In this document: one piece after another, positions 24,877 to 33,739 of the stretch
Position numbering within the stretch: position 1 is the stretch's first letter
Layout: every line of letters starts with the position of its first letter
Assembly (NCBI GenBank): GCA_937965795.1
Contig: CALCMD010000083.1
Span: forward strand, 57,040 to 121,039
DNA length: 64,000 nucleotides
DNA from: an uncultured Lachnospiraceae bacterium
GTDB taxonomy: Bacteria; Bacillota; Clostridia; Lachnospirales; Lachnospiraceae
Direction of reading: 5' to 3'
The notes under the pieces: generated by a model
Databases searched by the model: none
Seen by the model: only the letters and a program-made list of their open reading frames with translations
What the model was told of the DNA's origin: nothing
Made by a program: the position numbers and the translations under genes

Positions 24877-26169
24877 TTATCCAACTCTCAATTTAAATTT
24901 CTGTATTTCCCGTTCCGTCGAAACCTTCTCGATCTCGGCTCCCAGGCTCCTCAGTTTTTCCTCAAAGCTCTCGTATCCTCTCTGAATATATACGATGTCG
25001 TCTACGATCGTAATTCCTTCCGCCGCAAGTCCTGCGATCACGAGAGCCGCGCCCGCACGGAGATCCGGGGCGCTGACACGCGCGCCGGTCAGCTTTTCCA
25101 CGCCGGTAATGATGGCTGTATTCCCTTCCACCTTCACGGAAGCGCCCATCCGGGCAAGCTCGTCAATATATTTAAAACGATTCTCAAAAATGCTCTCTGT
25201 CACGATGCTGGTTCCCTGCGCCAGAGCCAGCGTCACGCCGATCTGCGGCTGCATATCGGTGGGATAGCCAGGATAAGGCAGCGTCTTGACATTCGTGTTC
25301 GTAAGCCTTTTTGACGCCACCACGCGGACTGCGTCGTCAAACTCTTCCACCTCACATCCGATTTCCACGAGCTTCGCTGTCGTGGCCTCCAGATGCTTTG
25401 GTATCACATTCTTTACCATCACATCGCCCTTCGTCGCCGCCGCCGCAAACATAAAGGTTCCGGCTTCGATCTGATCCGGTATGATGGAATACTCTGTTTT
25501 ATGCAGCCTCTCAACGCCCCGGATACGGATGACGTCCGTCCCCGCGCCCTTGATATTGGCTCCCATGCTGTTTAAAAAGTTCGCCACGTCCACCACATGC
25601 GGCTCTCTCGCTGCATTTTCTATGATCGTGCGTCCCTCCGCCATCGCTGCCGCCATCATAATATTGATGGTCGCTCCTACTGAAACCGTGTCGAGGAAAA
25701 TATGGCTGCCATGCAGCTTCTCAGCCTGCGCTATGATCGCGCCATTGCGGATACTGACTTTGGCTCCCAGAGCCTTAAAGCCTTTCAGATGTAAATCAAT
25801 CGGCCTGCTGCCGATATTGCATCCGCCCGGAAGCGGAACTTCTGCCTTCCTGTACTTTCCGATCATGGCTCCCAGCAGATAATAAGAAGCCCTGATTTTC
25901 TTAATATATTCATAATCAACGCTCATATCGTGGATTCCCGAACCGTTGATCGCCACTTTATTTCTTGTAATCCTGTCTACGTCTGCGCCGATTCCGCCAA
26001 TCGCTTCCAGCAGCACATTAACATCCTGAACATCCGGCAGATTCTCAAGAACAACCGTCTCATCCGTCATAATAGCTGCTGCCAGAATGCCAAGCGCCGC
26101 ATTCTTCGCACCGCCGATCTCCACCTCACCGACTAACGGGCTTCCGCCCTTTATAATATACTGTTCCAT
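24877..26169 (-). CDS. murA: UDP-N-acetylglucosamine 1-carboxyvinyltransferase
   Basis: ATG 26169 follows GAGGTGTTT; a GTG two codons upstream is less likely. The 430-residue enzyme carries out the first committed step of peptidoglycan synthesis, joining phosphoenolpyruvate to UDP-GlcNAc. It starts MEQYIIKGGSPLVGEVEIGG and shows AKNAALGILAA and the catalytic Cys loop LPGGCNIGSRPIDLH. Later motifs include DQIEAGTF and PGYPTDMQPQ. The Cys, rather than Asp, means the usual fosfomycin target is present. A promoter with a 16-bp spacer lies about 135 bp upstream. Confidence 0.97.
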   Translation of the reverse strand: MEQYIIKGGSPLVGEVEIGGAKNAALGILAAAIMTDETVVLENLPDVQDVNVLLEAIGGIGADVDRITRNKVAINGSGIHDMSVDYEYIKKIRASYYLLGAMIGKYRKAEVPLPGGCNIGSRPIDLHLKGFKALGAKVSIRNGAIIAQAEKLHGSHIFLDTVSVGATINIMMAAAMAEGRTIIENAAREPHVVDVANFLNSMGANIKGAGTDVIRIRGVERLHKTEYSIIPDQIEAGTFMFAAAATKGDVMVKNVIPKHLEATTAKLVEIGCEVEEFDDAVRVVASKRLTNTNVKTLPYPGYPTDMQPQIGVTLALAQGTSIVTESIFENRFKYIDELARMGASVKVEGNTAIITGVEKLTGARVSAPDLRAGAALVIAGLAAEGITIVDDIVYIQRGYESFEEKLRSLGAEIEKVSTEREIQKFKLRVG

Positions 26170-26512
26170 AAACACCTCAAATTTATACTTACCCCTGACT
26201 TCAAAAATCTCTCAGGCATTCCCCTTAAACGCCTGACATCTCTCTTTACTTTTTGTGTTTCCTTCGTTCTTGAAACCCCGGAATCTCCGGTTCTCTCCTC
26301 AACATTATATCACATTCTCCCCTTTTGTAAATAAAAATTAAGATTTCAGTAACTTTTCATGATTTTTTTCATCCGTTTTCTATGTTTTTACAGCGGTTCT
26401 TACATTCTGACTTATGAAATATTTTATCTTCTTTGGCATCCGGCATAAAAACACATTTCTTTTATCCGGACCGCATAGATATAAAGAAACAGTGGTTACA
26501 TACAGGTGGTTT
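26170..26512. other. Divergent gap between murA and the DUF885 gene
   Basis: 343 bp containing the murA promoter and a leader with a small CCGGAGATTCCGG stem. A clear promoter for the rightward DUF885 gene was not found. No gene is seen. Confidence 0.5.
26304..26331 (-). promoter_or_regulatory. Promoter of murA
   Basis: On the minus strand TTTACA and TATAAT are 16 bp apart, about 135 bp before the murA ATG. Confidence 0.65.
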
Positions 26513-28246
26513 ATGCAAAAAAACAAACGCTCTCTTATCCTCAGACTTCTGATGATTCCCGCAGTCCTGCTGCTCATTCTTTCTGTGCGGTTCTACGCGG
26601 ATAATAAAGAATTTACGGATTTCACACAGGAGATGTTCCGCAGCGAAATCACGGGAAACACGCTGAATCTCCACTATACCCTCTCCAATCCAAAGGCTTT
26701 TGACATTGAAAACTATCCCATCACGCTCGGAAGCGCCGACCCTGAGACCTTTGCCCAGGGTATCGCCACTCTGGAGAACTACCGCGCGGCGCTTTCCCAG
26801 ATGTCCTATAAGAACCTGTCGAAGCCAAACCGTCTCACCTTCGATATCCTCTCCTCCTATCTGGACGTGCAGGAAGAGGGAAAGGATTTCGCTCTCTACG
26901 CCGAACCGCTCGGCCCTTCCATCGGTACGCAGGCACAGCTTCCCGTTCTTCTTGCGGAATACACCTTTCGAAACCTGGAGGACGTCAAAGAATACCTGAC
27001 GCTTCTCTCCCAGATGGATACCTACTACGCCTCCCTTCTGGAATTTGAAAAGGAAAAGTCGGACGCCGGGCTGTTCATGAGCGACCGCAGCGCCGATCAC
27101 ATCATTTCCCAGTGCCAGGCTTTTATCCACGCGGATGAAAACTTTCTTCTCCCGATCTTTGAAGAAAAAATCGAAGCTCTCGAATGCCTTTCCGCAGACC
27201 AGAAAACCGCTCTGGCCGCAAAGCACGAAGCCATTGTAAAAAACCATGTGCTTCCGGCTTATCAGCTTCTGATTAACGGCCTGACTTCCTTAAAAGGAAC
27301 CGGGAAAAACGCCGGGGGACTGGCAAACTTTGAGCATGGCAAAGAATATTACGAATATCTGGTAAAGGACAGTACCGGATGTTATGATTCTATCGCCGAT
27401 GTGGAAAAGCGGATTCAGAAACAGCTTCTGTCCGATTTCAGAAAGCTCCAGGCTCTGATCTCGGAGCATCCCGAAGCGCTCAATCTGGCAGCCGCTTCTT
27501 CCCTCTCCGTTTCCGATCCATCCTCGATTCTGAAAGACCTTCAGAAAAAGATTGCAAAAGACTTTCCCTCCCCTCCGGCAGTCTCCTGCGATGTAAAGTA
27601 TGTCCACAAATCCCTGGAGGATTTCTTAAGTCCGGCCTTCTACCTGACGCCTCCTGTCGATAATCTTTCCTCCAATGTGATCTATATCAACAATATCTCC
27701 GGCTATTCTCCGCTGGAGCTGTACACCACCCTCGCGCACGAAGGATATCCGGGGCACCTCTACCAGACCGTTTTTTCCGGCAGCGTCCCCTCCAATCAGG
27801 TGCGGAACGTCCTGAATTTCGGCGGATATGTGGAAGGATGGGCGACTTATGTGGAAATGTACGCCTATTCTCTGGCCGACGTAGATGCCGCGGTATCTGA
27901 ACTGTACCGACTGAACCGCTCCATCACGCTTGGGATTTCCAGCGCTCTTGACATCGCCGTCCACTACCACGGCTTTACCAGGGAACAGGTGACAGACTAT
28001 CTCTCAAAGGTCGGATTCCAGAGCGGCAGCGCCGCCGACTCTCTGTACGATATGCTGATCGAAGCGCCCGCAAATTATCTGAAATACTACGTTGGATACC
28101 TGAATTTCATAGATTTAAGAGACGCTGTAAAAGAAAAAGAGGGTGAAGATTTCACCCTGAAAGAATTTCACAAAAAAGTTCTGGAAATCGGCCCTGCGCC
28201 TTTTTCCGTGCTGAAAAAATACCTGCTTCCGGAAGACTCCCGCTAA
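26513..28246 (+). CDS. DUF885-family putative metallopeptidase, membrane-anchored
   Basis: ATG 26513, just after AGGTGG, gives 577 residues. The N-terminus (MQKNKRSLILRLLMIPAVLL) is one hydrophobic anchor or uncleaved signal. The rest matches the DUF885 family: the motif LAHEGYPGHLYQT carries the HExxPGH Zn-binding sequence, followed downstream by GGYVEGWATYVEMYAY with the third ligand Glu. Members are predicted zinc peptidases related to carboxypeptidase-like folds, acting here outside the membrane. The natural substrate is unknown. The gene stands alone and ends in a 9-bp GC hairpin. Confidence 0.82.
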   Translation: MQKNKRSLILRLLMIPAVLLLILSVRFYADNKEFTDFTQEMFRSEITGNTLNLHYTLSNPKAFDIENYPITLGSADPETFAQGIATLENYRAALSQMSYKNLSKPNRLTFDILSSYLDVQEEGKDFALYAEPLGPSIGTQAQLPVLLAEYTFRNLEDVKEYLTLLSQMDTYYASLLEFEKEKSDAGLFMSDRSADHIISQCQAFIHADENFLLPIFEEKIEALECLSADQKTALAAKHEAIVKNHVLPAYQLLINGLTSLKGTGKNAGGLANFEHGKEYYEYLVKDSTGCYDSIADVEKRIQKQLLSDFRKLQALISEHPEALNLAAASSLSVSDPSSILKDLQKKIAKDFPSPPAVSCDVKYVHKSLEDFLSPAFYLTPPVDNLSSNVIYINNISGYSPLELYTTLAHEGYPGHLYQTVFSGSVPSNQVRNVLNFGGYVEGWATYVEMYAYSLADVDAAVSELYRLNRSITLGISSALDIAVHYHGFTREQVTDYLSKVGFQSGSAADSLYDMLIEAPANYLKYYVGYLNFIDLRDAVKEKEGEDFTLKEFHKKVLEIGPAPFSVLKKYLLPEDSR

Positions 28247-28247
28247 C

Positions 28248-28269
28248 CCCGGAGCCTTCCGGCTCCGGG
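28248..28269. terminator. Terminator hairpin between convergent genes
   Basis: CCCGGAGCC pairs with GGCTCCGGG around TTCC. The rightward side continues with a T-rich stretch. It separates the DUF885 gene from the convergent rubredoxin gene. Confidence 0.6.
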
Positions 28270-28271
28270 CG

Positions 28272-28430
28272 TTATTCTTCTACGAACACATCTTTTCCCA
28301 TACCGCAGACCGGGCATACCCAATCCTCCGGCAGATCTTCAAAAGCTGTTCCCGGTGCGATTCCGCCATCCGGATCGCCCACCTCCGGGTCATACACGTA
28401 GCCGCATGGTTCACATACATATTTCTTCAT
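28272..28430 (-). CDS. Rubredoxin
   Basis: ATG 28430 gives 52 residues. The two iron-binding pairs are Cys-x-x-Cys in VCEPCGYVYDPEVGD and in DWVCPVCGMGKDVF, the standard rubredoxin fold with Asp-Pro-rich middle (GDPDGGIAPGTAFEDLP). It carries single electrons in the cytosol, in anaerobes often to oxygen- or peroxide-reducing enzymes. No partner oxidoreductase is next to it; it stands between two hairpins as a single gene. Confidence 0.96.
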   Translation of the reverse strand: MKKYVCEPCGYVYDPEVGDPDGGIAPGTAFEDLPEDWVCPVCGMGKDVFVEE

Positions 28431-28538
28431 TTTCTTTACCTGTCCCTTTCTTTTTATCATATTTCTTTTTGGCGTCCCCTTTCCGCTGCCGGACGGGGAT
28501 GACGACAGGAGAATTATAACACTCTTCCAGCGTCTCTA

Positions 28539-28577
28539 CAAGAGAAAACCGCCCATAGCGGGCGGTCTTTTCTCTTG
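28539..28577. terminator. Long bidirectional terminator hairpin
   Basis: CAAGAGAAAA-CCGCCC pairs with GGGCGG-TC-TTTTCTCTTG around ATAGC, giving A-rich and T-rich flanks on both strands. It ends the secreted-protein gene at 28583. Confidence 0.75.
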
Positions 28578-28582
28578 CCGGA

Positions 28583-29068
28583 TTATTCCAGATAAATGCC
28601 GTCTGTACAAGCGGGACGGCTCTCTGCATCAGTCCCCTTCGATGCGGAATAAGTTCCCCGCAGACGATAATAGGCACCCGTTTCCAGCGAATACGTTTCC
28701 GACGTCTCTACAAAAAAATAGTCTCTCGCCGTCGCCGTCTTCTGGACAACTGGCTCCCATTCATTTCCTACCAGCTTTTCCAGATAAAGATACACACGCA
28801 CCCTGTCGCACGTCTGATGGCAGGATGTCTCTCCTTCAATATCCACGACTCCATTTCCTCTGTTGATTAGCCGGCCAAATCCTCTGGCCAGAAGTCCGCT
28901 GCGAAGCTGGTTTTCAAAGCCAGCCTGCGCCTCCGTATCGCTCGTGAGCAGCGAGCCGTCCACGATCTCCCCGTCCCGCGGCCCTGCGGCATCCGCCCGG
29001 ATTCCGGTCAGATGCAGGCAGAACACCATACCCAACAGTGTCAACGCTCCTAAAATCCCTTTTCTCAT
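28583..29068 (-). CDS. Small secreted protein, possibly DUF6147-like
   Basis: ATG 29068 follows AAAGGAGAAAGCC and gives 161 residues; an ATG eight codons upstream has no ribosome site. A signal peptide (MRKGILGALTLLGMVFCLHL) is cut near ADA. The mature part has GEIVDGSLLTSDTEA, GRLINRGNGVVDIEGE, one Cys-x-x-x-Cys (CHQTC) and a beta-rich end (YSLETGAYYRLRGTYSAS). The layout fits a group of small secreted Clostridia proteins that I recall as DUF6147, but this was not verified. It has no anchor. Its neighbour upstream is the DUF4367-type membrane protein. Function is unknown. Confidence 0.6.
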   Translation of the reverse strand: MRKGILGALTLLGMVFCLHLTGIRADAAGPRDGEIVDGSLLTSDTEAQAGFENQLRSGLLARGFGRLINRGNGVVDIEGETSCHQTCDRVRVYLYLEKLVGNEWEPVVQKTATARDYFFVETSETYSLETGAYYRLRGTYSASKGTDAESRPACTDGIYLE

Positions 29069-29171
29069 GGCTTTCTCCTTTGTATGCTTCATTTCTTAAA
29101 CACTTCTTTTATAGCGTATCCGGAAAAATCTCGCAAGGCTCGTTTTCCCCAGTACCTGGTTTCAGATTCTT

Positions 29172-30074
29172 TTAAAAAGCAAGCCCCTGCACCACCTTTA
29201 AAAACGCTTCCCGCTCCATTTTTCCTGCCAGTACATAATAACCATCTTCACATTCCAACTCTGCCACATAGGAATGCTCACCATCCGTGTATACTGTCTC
29301 ATAAATCTGTACTGGTATTTCATTTACCCTGATCCTGAATTCATCCGACAGTTCTCCCCCGAAGGTCTGGTTCATAACAGAAGCTCCCGCCCGTTTACGG
29401 ATACTCAGAGTTACGATCATCTCTCCATACGTATAAAAAACCGAGCCATCACGCAGCCCTTCGCTGAGAAAATAGCTGTCATACGCCATCCCCTCCGCCA
29501 GACAGGTCAGCCGGGGAACCGGAATGCCCAGTTTTTCTTCGATCTCTTCATACGCTTCCCCTTCTTCCCTGTCACGATTGAAAACGGTCCCTTTTGTATC
29601 CACAACAGCGCGCTGTGAGCCATTTCCGATGATGGTATTCACCATCCCCATGATATACTGCCGGTTCGCCTCGCTCGACATACTGACCGCAAACACACAG
29701 ATCAGCACGGTGGCCGCCATCTGGACGAATCTTTTTATATACCGTCTCCTGCCCTGCGCCTGCACTTTCCTGCCGAGCTGCAATGCCTCCCAGTCCTCCT
29801 CGGACAGCATGGAGCGCAGATCCGGCGTCTCTTTTTCCGGCGCTTTTTCTTCCGCGTCGTCCTCCTCCCACTTTCCCTCTTTCTTTAACTGCTCCACGAT
29901 TCGGTCGAACAGCTCAGGCGAAGCGTCGATATTACGGATTTCTTTTCTCCGCTCCATTTCGCTTTCCCATCTCTTCGAATCTTCACGGAACTGATTTCTG
30001 AAAAATTCCCCCCACGCTTCTTCCTCTTCCATATCCTCCGGGGATGGAAACATATTTATTTTTTTCTTCTCCAT
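29172..30074 (-). CDS. Membrane protein with DUF4367-like domain, anti-sigma-like
   Basis: ATG 30074 (MEKKKINMFPSPEDMEEEEA) gives 300 residues; a start twelve codons upstream lacks a ribosome site. The N-terminal 130 residues are cytosolic, charged and helical (FDRIVEQLKKEGKWEEDD). One membrane helix follows (FVQMAATVLICVFAVSM, about 130-147), and the outside part ends in a DUF4367-like domain (GMIVTLSIRKR-like strand, then YVAELECEDGYYVLAGKMER). This layout is usual for anti-sigma partners of ECF sigma factors in Clostridia. An ECF-type sigma gene on the same strand lies 1.1 kb upstream, separated by a murG-like gene on the other strand. Confidence 0.65.
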   Translation of the reverse strand: MEKKKINMFPSPEDMEEEEAWGEFFRNQFREDSKRWESEMERRKEIRNIDASPELFDRIVEQLKKEGKWEEDDAEEKAPEKETPDLRSMLSEEDWEALQLGRKVQAQGRRRYIKRFVQMAATVLICVFAVSMSSEANRQYIMGMVNTIIGNGSQRAVVDTKGTVFNRDREEGEAYEEIEEKLGIPVPRLTCLAEGMAYDSYFLSEGLRDGSVFYTYGEMIVTLSIRKRAGASVMNQTFGGELSDEFRIRVNEIPVQIYETVYTDGEHSYVAELECEDGYYVLAGKMEREAFLKVVQGLAF

Positions 30075-30095
30075 AAAAAATGTCTCACTCCCTTC

Positions 30096-30123
30096 TTGAC
30101 ATTTTCCCATAACAGTATAAGAT
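30096..30123 (+). promoter_or_regulatory. Promoter of the murG-like gene
   Basis: TTGACA and TAAGAT are separated by 16 bp, about 30 bp before the ATG at 30154. It lies just outside the divergent DUF4367-type gene. Confidence 0.6.
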
Positions 30124-30153
30124 TAACATATACTATCTATTTGGAGGATTATT

Positions 30154-31218
30154 ATGAAACGTATCATACTTACCGGCGGAGGTACTGCCGGTCATGTCAC
30201 ACCAAATATTGCTCTCGTTCCGACACTTCGGAAACTGGGTTATGATATTCATTATATTGGCTCATATGACGGTATTGAGCGAAAATTAATTGAAGAACTG
30301 GATATTCCTTACTATGGAATCGACTCTGGAAAACTGCGCCGCTATTTTGACCCAAAGAACTTTACAGACCCATTCAAGGTCATCCACGGCTATGGACAGG
30401 CGAAAAAGCTCGTCAAACAGATTAAGCCGGATGTGGTTTTTTCAAAAGGCGGATTCGTCACCGTCCCGGTCGTGATCGCCGCTCACAAGCATCATGTGCC
30501 CGTCATTATTCACGAATCGGATATGACGCCGGGACTTGCAAACAAGCTGTCCATCCCGTCTGCCGACAAAATATGCTGTAACTTTCCGGAAACTATGGCG
30601 CACCTGCCAGAAGGCAAAGCCGTTCTGACAGGCTCGCCGATTCGTCAGGAACTTCTTCTTGGAAATAAGCTGAACGCCCTGAACTTCTGCGGTTTTACTG
30701 CAAACAAACCTGTGCTAATGATTATCGGCGGCAGCCAGGGTTCCGCTGTCGTAAATGACGCCATGCGCGGCATTCTGCCGGAACTTTTAAAGACCTTCCA
30801 GGTCATTCATCTCTGTGGAAAAGACAAAGTAGATCACTCATTGGATCATCTGGAAGGTTATGTTCAGTTTGAGTACATCAAAAAAGAGCTGGCAGACCTT
30901 TTCGCCCTTGCGGATGTATGTGTTTCCAGGGCCGGAGCCAACGCCATCTGTGAAATTCTGGCGCTCAGAAAGCCAAATCTTTTGATTCCGCTCTCTGCAA
31001 ACGCCAGCCGGGGCGATCAGATTCTAAACGCCGCATCCTTTGAAAATCAGGGCTTCAGCGAGGTTCTTACCGAAGAACAGCTCGCTCCCACCCTCCTGAT
31101 TCCACGAATTATGAAACTCTACGAAAACCGTGCCTCTTATATTGCCGCAATGGAAACCAGCGAACAAAACGACGCCATTTCGAAAATCATCTCGCTCCTC
31201 GAAGAAGCTGTTCACTGA
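30154..31218 (+). CDS. murG: UDP-GlcNAc:undecaprenyl-PP-MurNAc-pentapeptide GlcNAc-transferase
   Basis: The 354-residue GT28-family protein shows the MurG landmarks: MKRIILTGGGTAGHVTPNIA, GYDIHYIGSYDGIERKL, DVVFSKGGFVTVPVVIAAH, IIHESDMTPGLANK, IIGGSQGSAVVN, VCVSRAGANAICEI and SANASRGDQILNA. MurG makes lipid II on the inner face of the membrane. TTTGGAGGATTATT precedes the ATG. It is not in the usual mur/fts cluster here, as is common for Lachnospiraceae, and may be the only copy or a second one. The 3' end overlaps the convergent sigma factor gene by 7 bp. Confidence 0.9.
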   Translation: MKRIILTGGGTAGHVTPNIALVPTLRKLGYDIHYIGSYDGIERKLIEELDIPYYGIDSGKLRRYFDPKNFTDPFKVIHGYGQAKKLVKQIKPDVVFSKGGFVTVPVVIAAHKHHVPVIIHESDMTPGLANKLSIPSADKICCNFPETMAHLPEGKAVLTGSPIRQELLLGNKLNALNFCGFTANKPVLMIIGGSQGSAVVNDAMRGILPELLKTFQVIHLCGKDKVDHSLDHLEGYVQFEYIKKELADLFALADVCVSRAGANAICEILALRKPNLLIPLSANASRGDQILNAASFENQGFSEVLTEEQLAPTLLIPRIMKLYENRASYIAAMETSEQNDAISKIISLLEEAVH

Positions 31219-31742
31219 CCCCATTCACATTCGTATTCTTCTCCATACTTACGGCGAATGTAATTTCTTGCACGATATAATCTGGCGCTTAATGCCTGCG
31301 GACTCATTCGCAGGTATTTCGCCGCCTCTTTGATCGGCAATCCATAAAGGCAGACGGCGAGAATGATTTCATACCATTCTCTGTTGACGTCCCGCAAATC
31401 ATCCAGAATCCGAAAAGAAAGTCTCTCTTGCGCCACACGTTCCACGATCCGCTCGGTATTATCCCACACCGTACGTTCCGCCCTTTTCTGATACATCTGT
31501 TCCAGCTTTTCTTTTCTGACCTTCTGTTTTCTGAAATAGTCAACGATCGCATTCCTTGTCGCTATAATCAGCCACGATTTCACGCTTTCGTCCCTGACCT
31601 TATCCAAATTCTCATAAAGCGCGGTAAAAACCTGCTGGCTGATCTCCTCTGCCAGATAAATATCTCCCACGCGCTCATATGCAATCTTCATTACCAATCT
31701 ACGGTAGCTCTCGTAAATTTCCGTAAATCTCTTATTTTTCAT
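31212..31742 (-). CDS. ECF-type RNA polymerase sigma factor
   Basis: The 176-residue protein has sigma region 2 (RLVMKIAYERVGDIYLAEEI, SQQVFTALYENLDKVR, SWLIIATRNAIVDYFRKQKV) and region 4 (REWYEIILAVCLYGLPIKEA, AKYLRMSPQALSARLYRARN). This fits the group of ECF sigmas regulated by a membrane anti-sigma factor. The likely partner is the DUF4367-type protein at 29172-30074, now separated by the opposite-strand murG-like gene. The targets are not visible. Confidence 0.9.
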   Translation of the reverse strand: MKNKRFTEIYESYRRLVMKIAYERVGDIYLAEEISQQVFTALYENLDKVRDESVKSWLIIATRNAIVDYFRKQKVRKEKLEQMYQKRAERTVWDNTERIVERVAQERLSFRILDDLRDVNREWYEIILAVCLYGLPIKEAAKYLRMSPQALSARLYRARNYIRRKYGEEYECEWGQ

Positions 31743-31783
31743 TTGTAACTGAGACCCTTCCCTCGCTATTTTTTATCGTTTAC

Positions 31784-32200
31784 TCATGGTTCCTGCTTCA
31801 AAATCTCTAAAATCTGGTCTCTGGCTTCTTCGGTCAAAGTTCCCTGACGCCATGTAAGCCCCGCTCCATCCTCCTCATATCTGGGAATCAGATGGATATG
31901 AAAATGAAACACGGTCTGTCCCGCGGCAGCCCCATTGTTCTGTACCAGATTAAATCCATCGCACTTTAAGGCGTCCTTCATTTTCTTCGCCATTTTCCTG
32001 GCCAGCGCAAACGCCCCCGTCACCCATTCCTCCGGCATTTCAAAAACATTTTCAAAATGCTCCTTCGGTAAAATCAAAGCATGGCCTCTGGTCGCCGGAT
32101 TTAAATCCAGAATTACCCGAAACGCTTCGTCCTCATACACAGTTGCGGACGGAATCTCTCCATTTGCGAGTTTGCAGAAAATACAATTCTCTTCTCTCAT
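31784..32200 (-). CDS. HIT-family nucleotide hydrolase
   Basis: The 138-residue protein starts MREENCIFCKLANGEIPSAT, with the CxxC of zinc-binding Hint-like proteins, then YEDEAFRVILDLNPATRGHA, LILPKEHFENV and the catalytic triad motif HFHIHLIPRY. HIT/HinT proteins hydrolyse nucleoside phosphoramidates and related adenylates in the cytosol. The gene has its own promoter and stands alone. The exact substrate is not known. Confidence 0.95.
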   Translation of the reverse strand: MREENCIFCKLANGEIPSATVYEDEAFRVILDLNPATRGHALILPKEHFENVFEMPEEWVTGAFALARKMAKKMKDALKCDGFNLVQNNGAAAGQTVFHFHIHLIPRYEEDGAGLTWRQGTLTEEARDQILEILKQEP

Positions 32201-32243
32201 CGTTTTTCTCCCTTCCTACACGTTCTACTTACTCTTTCCTTTT

Positions 32244-32272
32244 ATAGTAATTCTTTTGCCGGATATTGTCAA
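32244..32272 (-). promoter_or_regulatory. Promoter of the HIT-family gene
   Basis: On the minus strand TTGACA and TACTAT are 17 bp apart, about 45 bp before the ATG at 32200. Confidence 0.55.
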
Positions 32273-32351
32273 TAAGAAGTATTTGAAAATTTTACCATAC
32301 GATGATAAACTTATCCTAAGGTCGACAAAAACCCCAAGGGAGATAAAAACT

Positions 32352-33035
32352 ATGTCCGAACAGCACCAGCTTGAAGCACTGAAAAAAATAATTGAAGAAC
32401 AGAAAGTCGCGATTTCGCAGATTTCCCATGAAATACGCAATCCTGTAACTCTGATCAACAGTTCCCTGCATCTGATTCAAAAACAGCACCCGGAAGTCCG
32501 GGATTTTCCATTCTGGAATAACACCATGCAGGACCTGGCATATCTGCTGCGTCTTCTGGATGAAGTCTCTCATTACAACAATGGGATGACTCTTCACCCG
32601 GAATCCCTGGATACCAGTCAATGGCTGACAGAAATCACTTCTGTTTACCATCATACCGTTTCCGCGCCTTTTCGCTTTTCTTCTCACATTCCGCAGAATC
32701 TTCCATGCCTGCATGCAGACCCTGTGAAACTGCGCCAGGCTGTTTCCAATCTGATTCGAAACGGATTTGAATCCTTAAAAGAAGAAGGCGAAGTAACTTT
32801 AGACGCCTCGGCAGATGACCAGCATCTGATCCTTTGCATTACCGACACAGGGTGCGGAATCCCTCAGGAATACATAGATACGCTGTTTCTGCCTTTTGTA
32901 ACGCATAAATCCGACGGAACGGGACTTGGTCTTTCGATTACCAGACGAATCGTCGAAGCACACGGCGGAACCATCCGTCTTGATACGACCCCCGGCAAGG
33001 GGACTTCTTTTACCATCCTGCTCCCTCTTGGCTGA
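32352..33035 (+). CDS. Soluble sensor-less histidine kinase
   Basis: The ATG is at 32352, behind AAGGGAGATAAAAACT; an open frame further upstream runs through the HIT gene in antisense and is not used. The 227-residue protein has a short helical lead, the HisKA box ISQISHEIRNPVTLINSSLH and an ATPase domain with LIRNGFESLKEEGEV, CITDTGCGIPQEY, THKSDGTGLGLSITRRI and GKGTSFTILLP. There is no membrane helix or known sensor domain and no response regulator beside it. It resembles the catalytic end of KinA/NtrB-type kinases. It may feed a remote response regulator; the signal is unknown. Confidence 0.88.
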   Translation: MSEQHQLEALKKIIEEQKVAISQISHEIRNPVTLINSSLHLIQKQHPEVRDFPFWNNTMQDLAYLLRLLDEVSHYNNGMTLHPESLDTSQWLTEITSVYHHTVSAPFRFSSHIPQNLPCLHADPVKLRQAVSNLIRNGFESLKEEGEVTLDASADDQHLILCITDTGCGIPQEYIDTLFLPFVTHKSDGTGLGLSITRRIVEAHGGTIRLDTTPGKGTSFTILLPLG

Positions 33036-33645
33036 CACGATTTTCCCTGTGCGGCCTTCGATACAAAAGCGCCGCCAGAAGCAGTCCGGAAAGAAAGCCT
33101 CCCACATGGGCGGCATTATCCACGCCGGTTGAAGTGAATCCCTCAAGAAGTGTCAGCGCCGCCATCAGAATCAGCCGTTTGCCTGTAAACCCATCCACGC
33201 TTCCCCGATTGACAATCACCACATAGATCAATGCTCCGATCACCGCAAAGATTGCGCCGGAGGCTCCTGCGGATACTGCATAATCTGCACTGCCAAGTTC
33301 CAGGCCACAGGAAACGATATTCGCCAGAATACCTCCGCCCAGATATATGATCAGATACCGAACCGGGCCTACGGCATGTTCCAGCGCATCTCCCAAAAAG
33401 ATAAGCGTCAGCATATTATAAAAAAGATGCTCAATCCCAAAATGCAGAAACATGCAGGTAAAAAGTCTGTAATATTCTCCATACTCCAGAATCCAGGGGG
33501 TATAGCTTGCCCCATGCTCCAGCATAAACCTTGTATCTTCCGTATTCCCCAGTATTTCCAGAATCAGAAAAACCGCAACATTCGCCACAACGATCAGAAG
33601 ATTACACTTTGTCCTGGATTTCAAAAAATCTTTCATTTCTTCCAT
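33010..33645 (-). CDS. Rhomboid-family intramembrane serine protease
   Basis: ATG 33645 follows GAGGGGGATCTGT and gives 211 residues. Six membrane helices are visible. HFGIEHLFYNMLTLIFLGDA carries the conserved His and Asn, SAGASGAIFAVIGAL carries the catalytic Ser in GASG, and DNAAHVGGFLSGLLLA carries the catalytic His. Rhomboids cut membrane proteins within or near a helix. There is no N-terminal zinc or TPR extension. The 3' end overlaps the convergent kinase gene by 26 bp. Substrates are unknown. Confidence 0.94.
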   Translation of the reverse strand: MEEMKDFLKSRTKCNLLIVVANVAVFLILEILGNTEDTRFMLEHGASYTPWILEYGEYYRLFTCMFLHFGIEHLFYNMLTLIFLGDALEHAVGPVRYLIIYLGGGILANIVSCGLELGSADYAVSAGASGAIFAVIGALIYVVIVNRGSVDGFTGKRLILMAALTLLEGFTSTGVDNAAHVGGFLSGLLLAALLYRRPHRENRVSQEGAGW

Positions 33646-33739
33646 ACAGATCCCCCTCTGAATACGCAAAGGCAGGCCATGTCTGAAACCTTTGGCATAC
33701 TCTTATGTCAAGTCATATAAATGATGTTCGGGTCAAAAG

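Noticed and set aside
31935..32351. N-terminal extension of the soluble histidine kinase through the HIT gene
   Set aside because: The extension is antisense to the HIT gene, and a good ribosome site with ATG at 32352 directly precedes the conserved kinase sequence.
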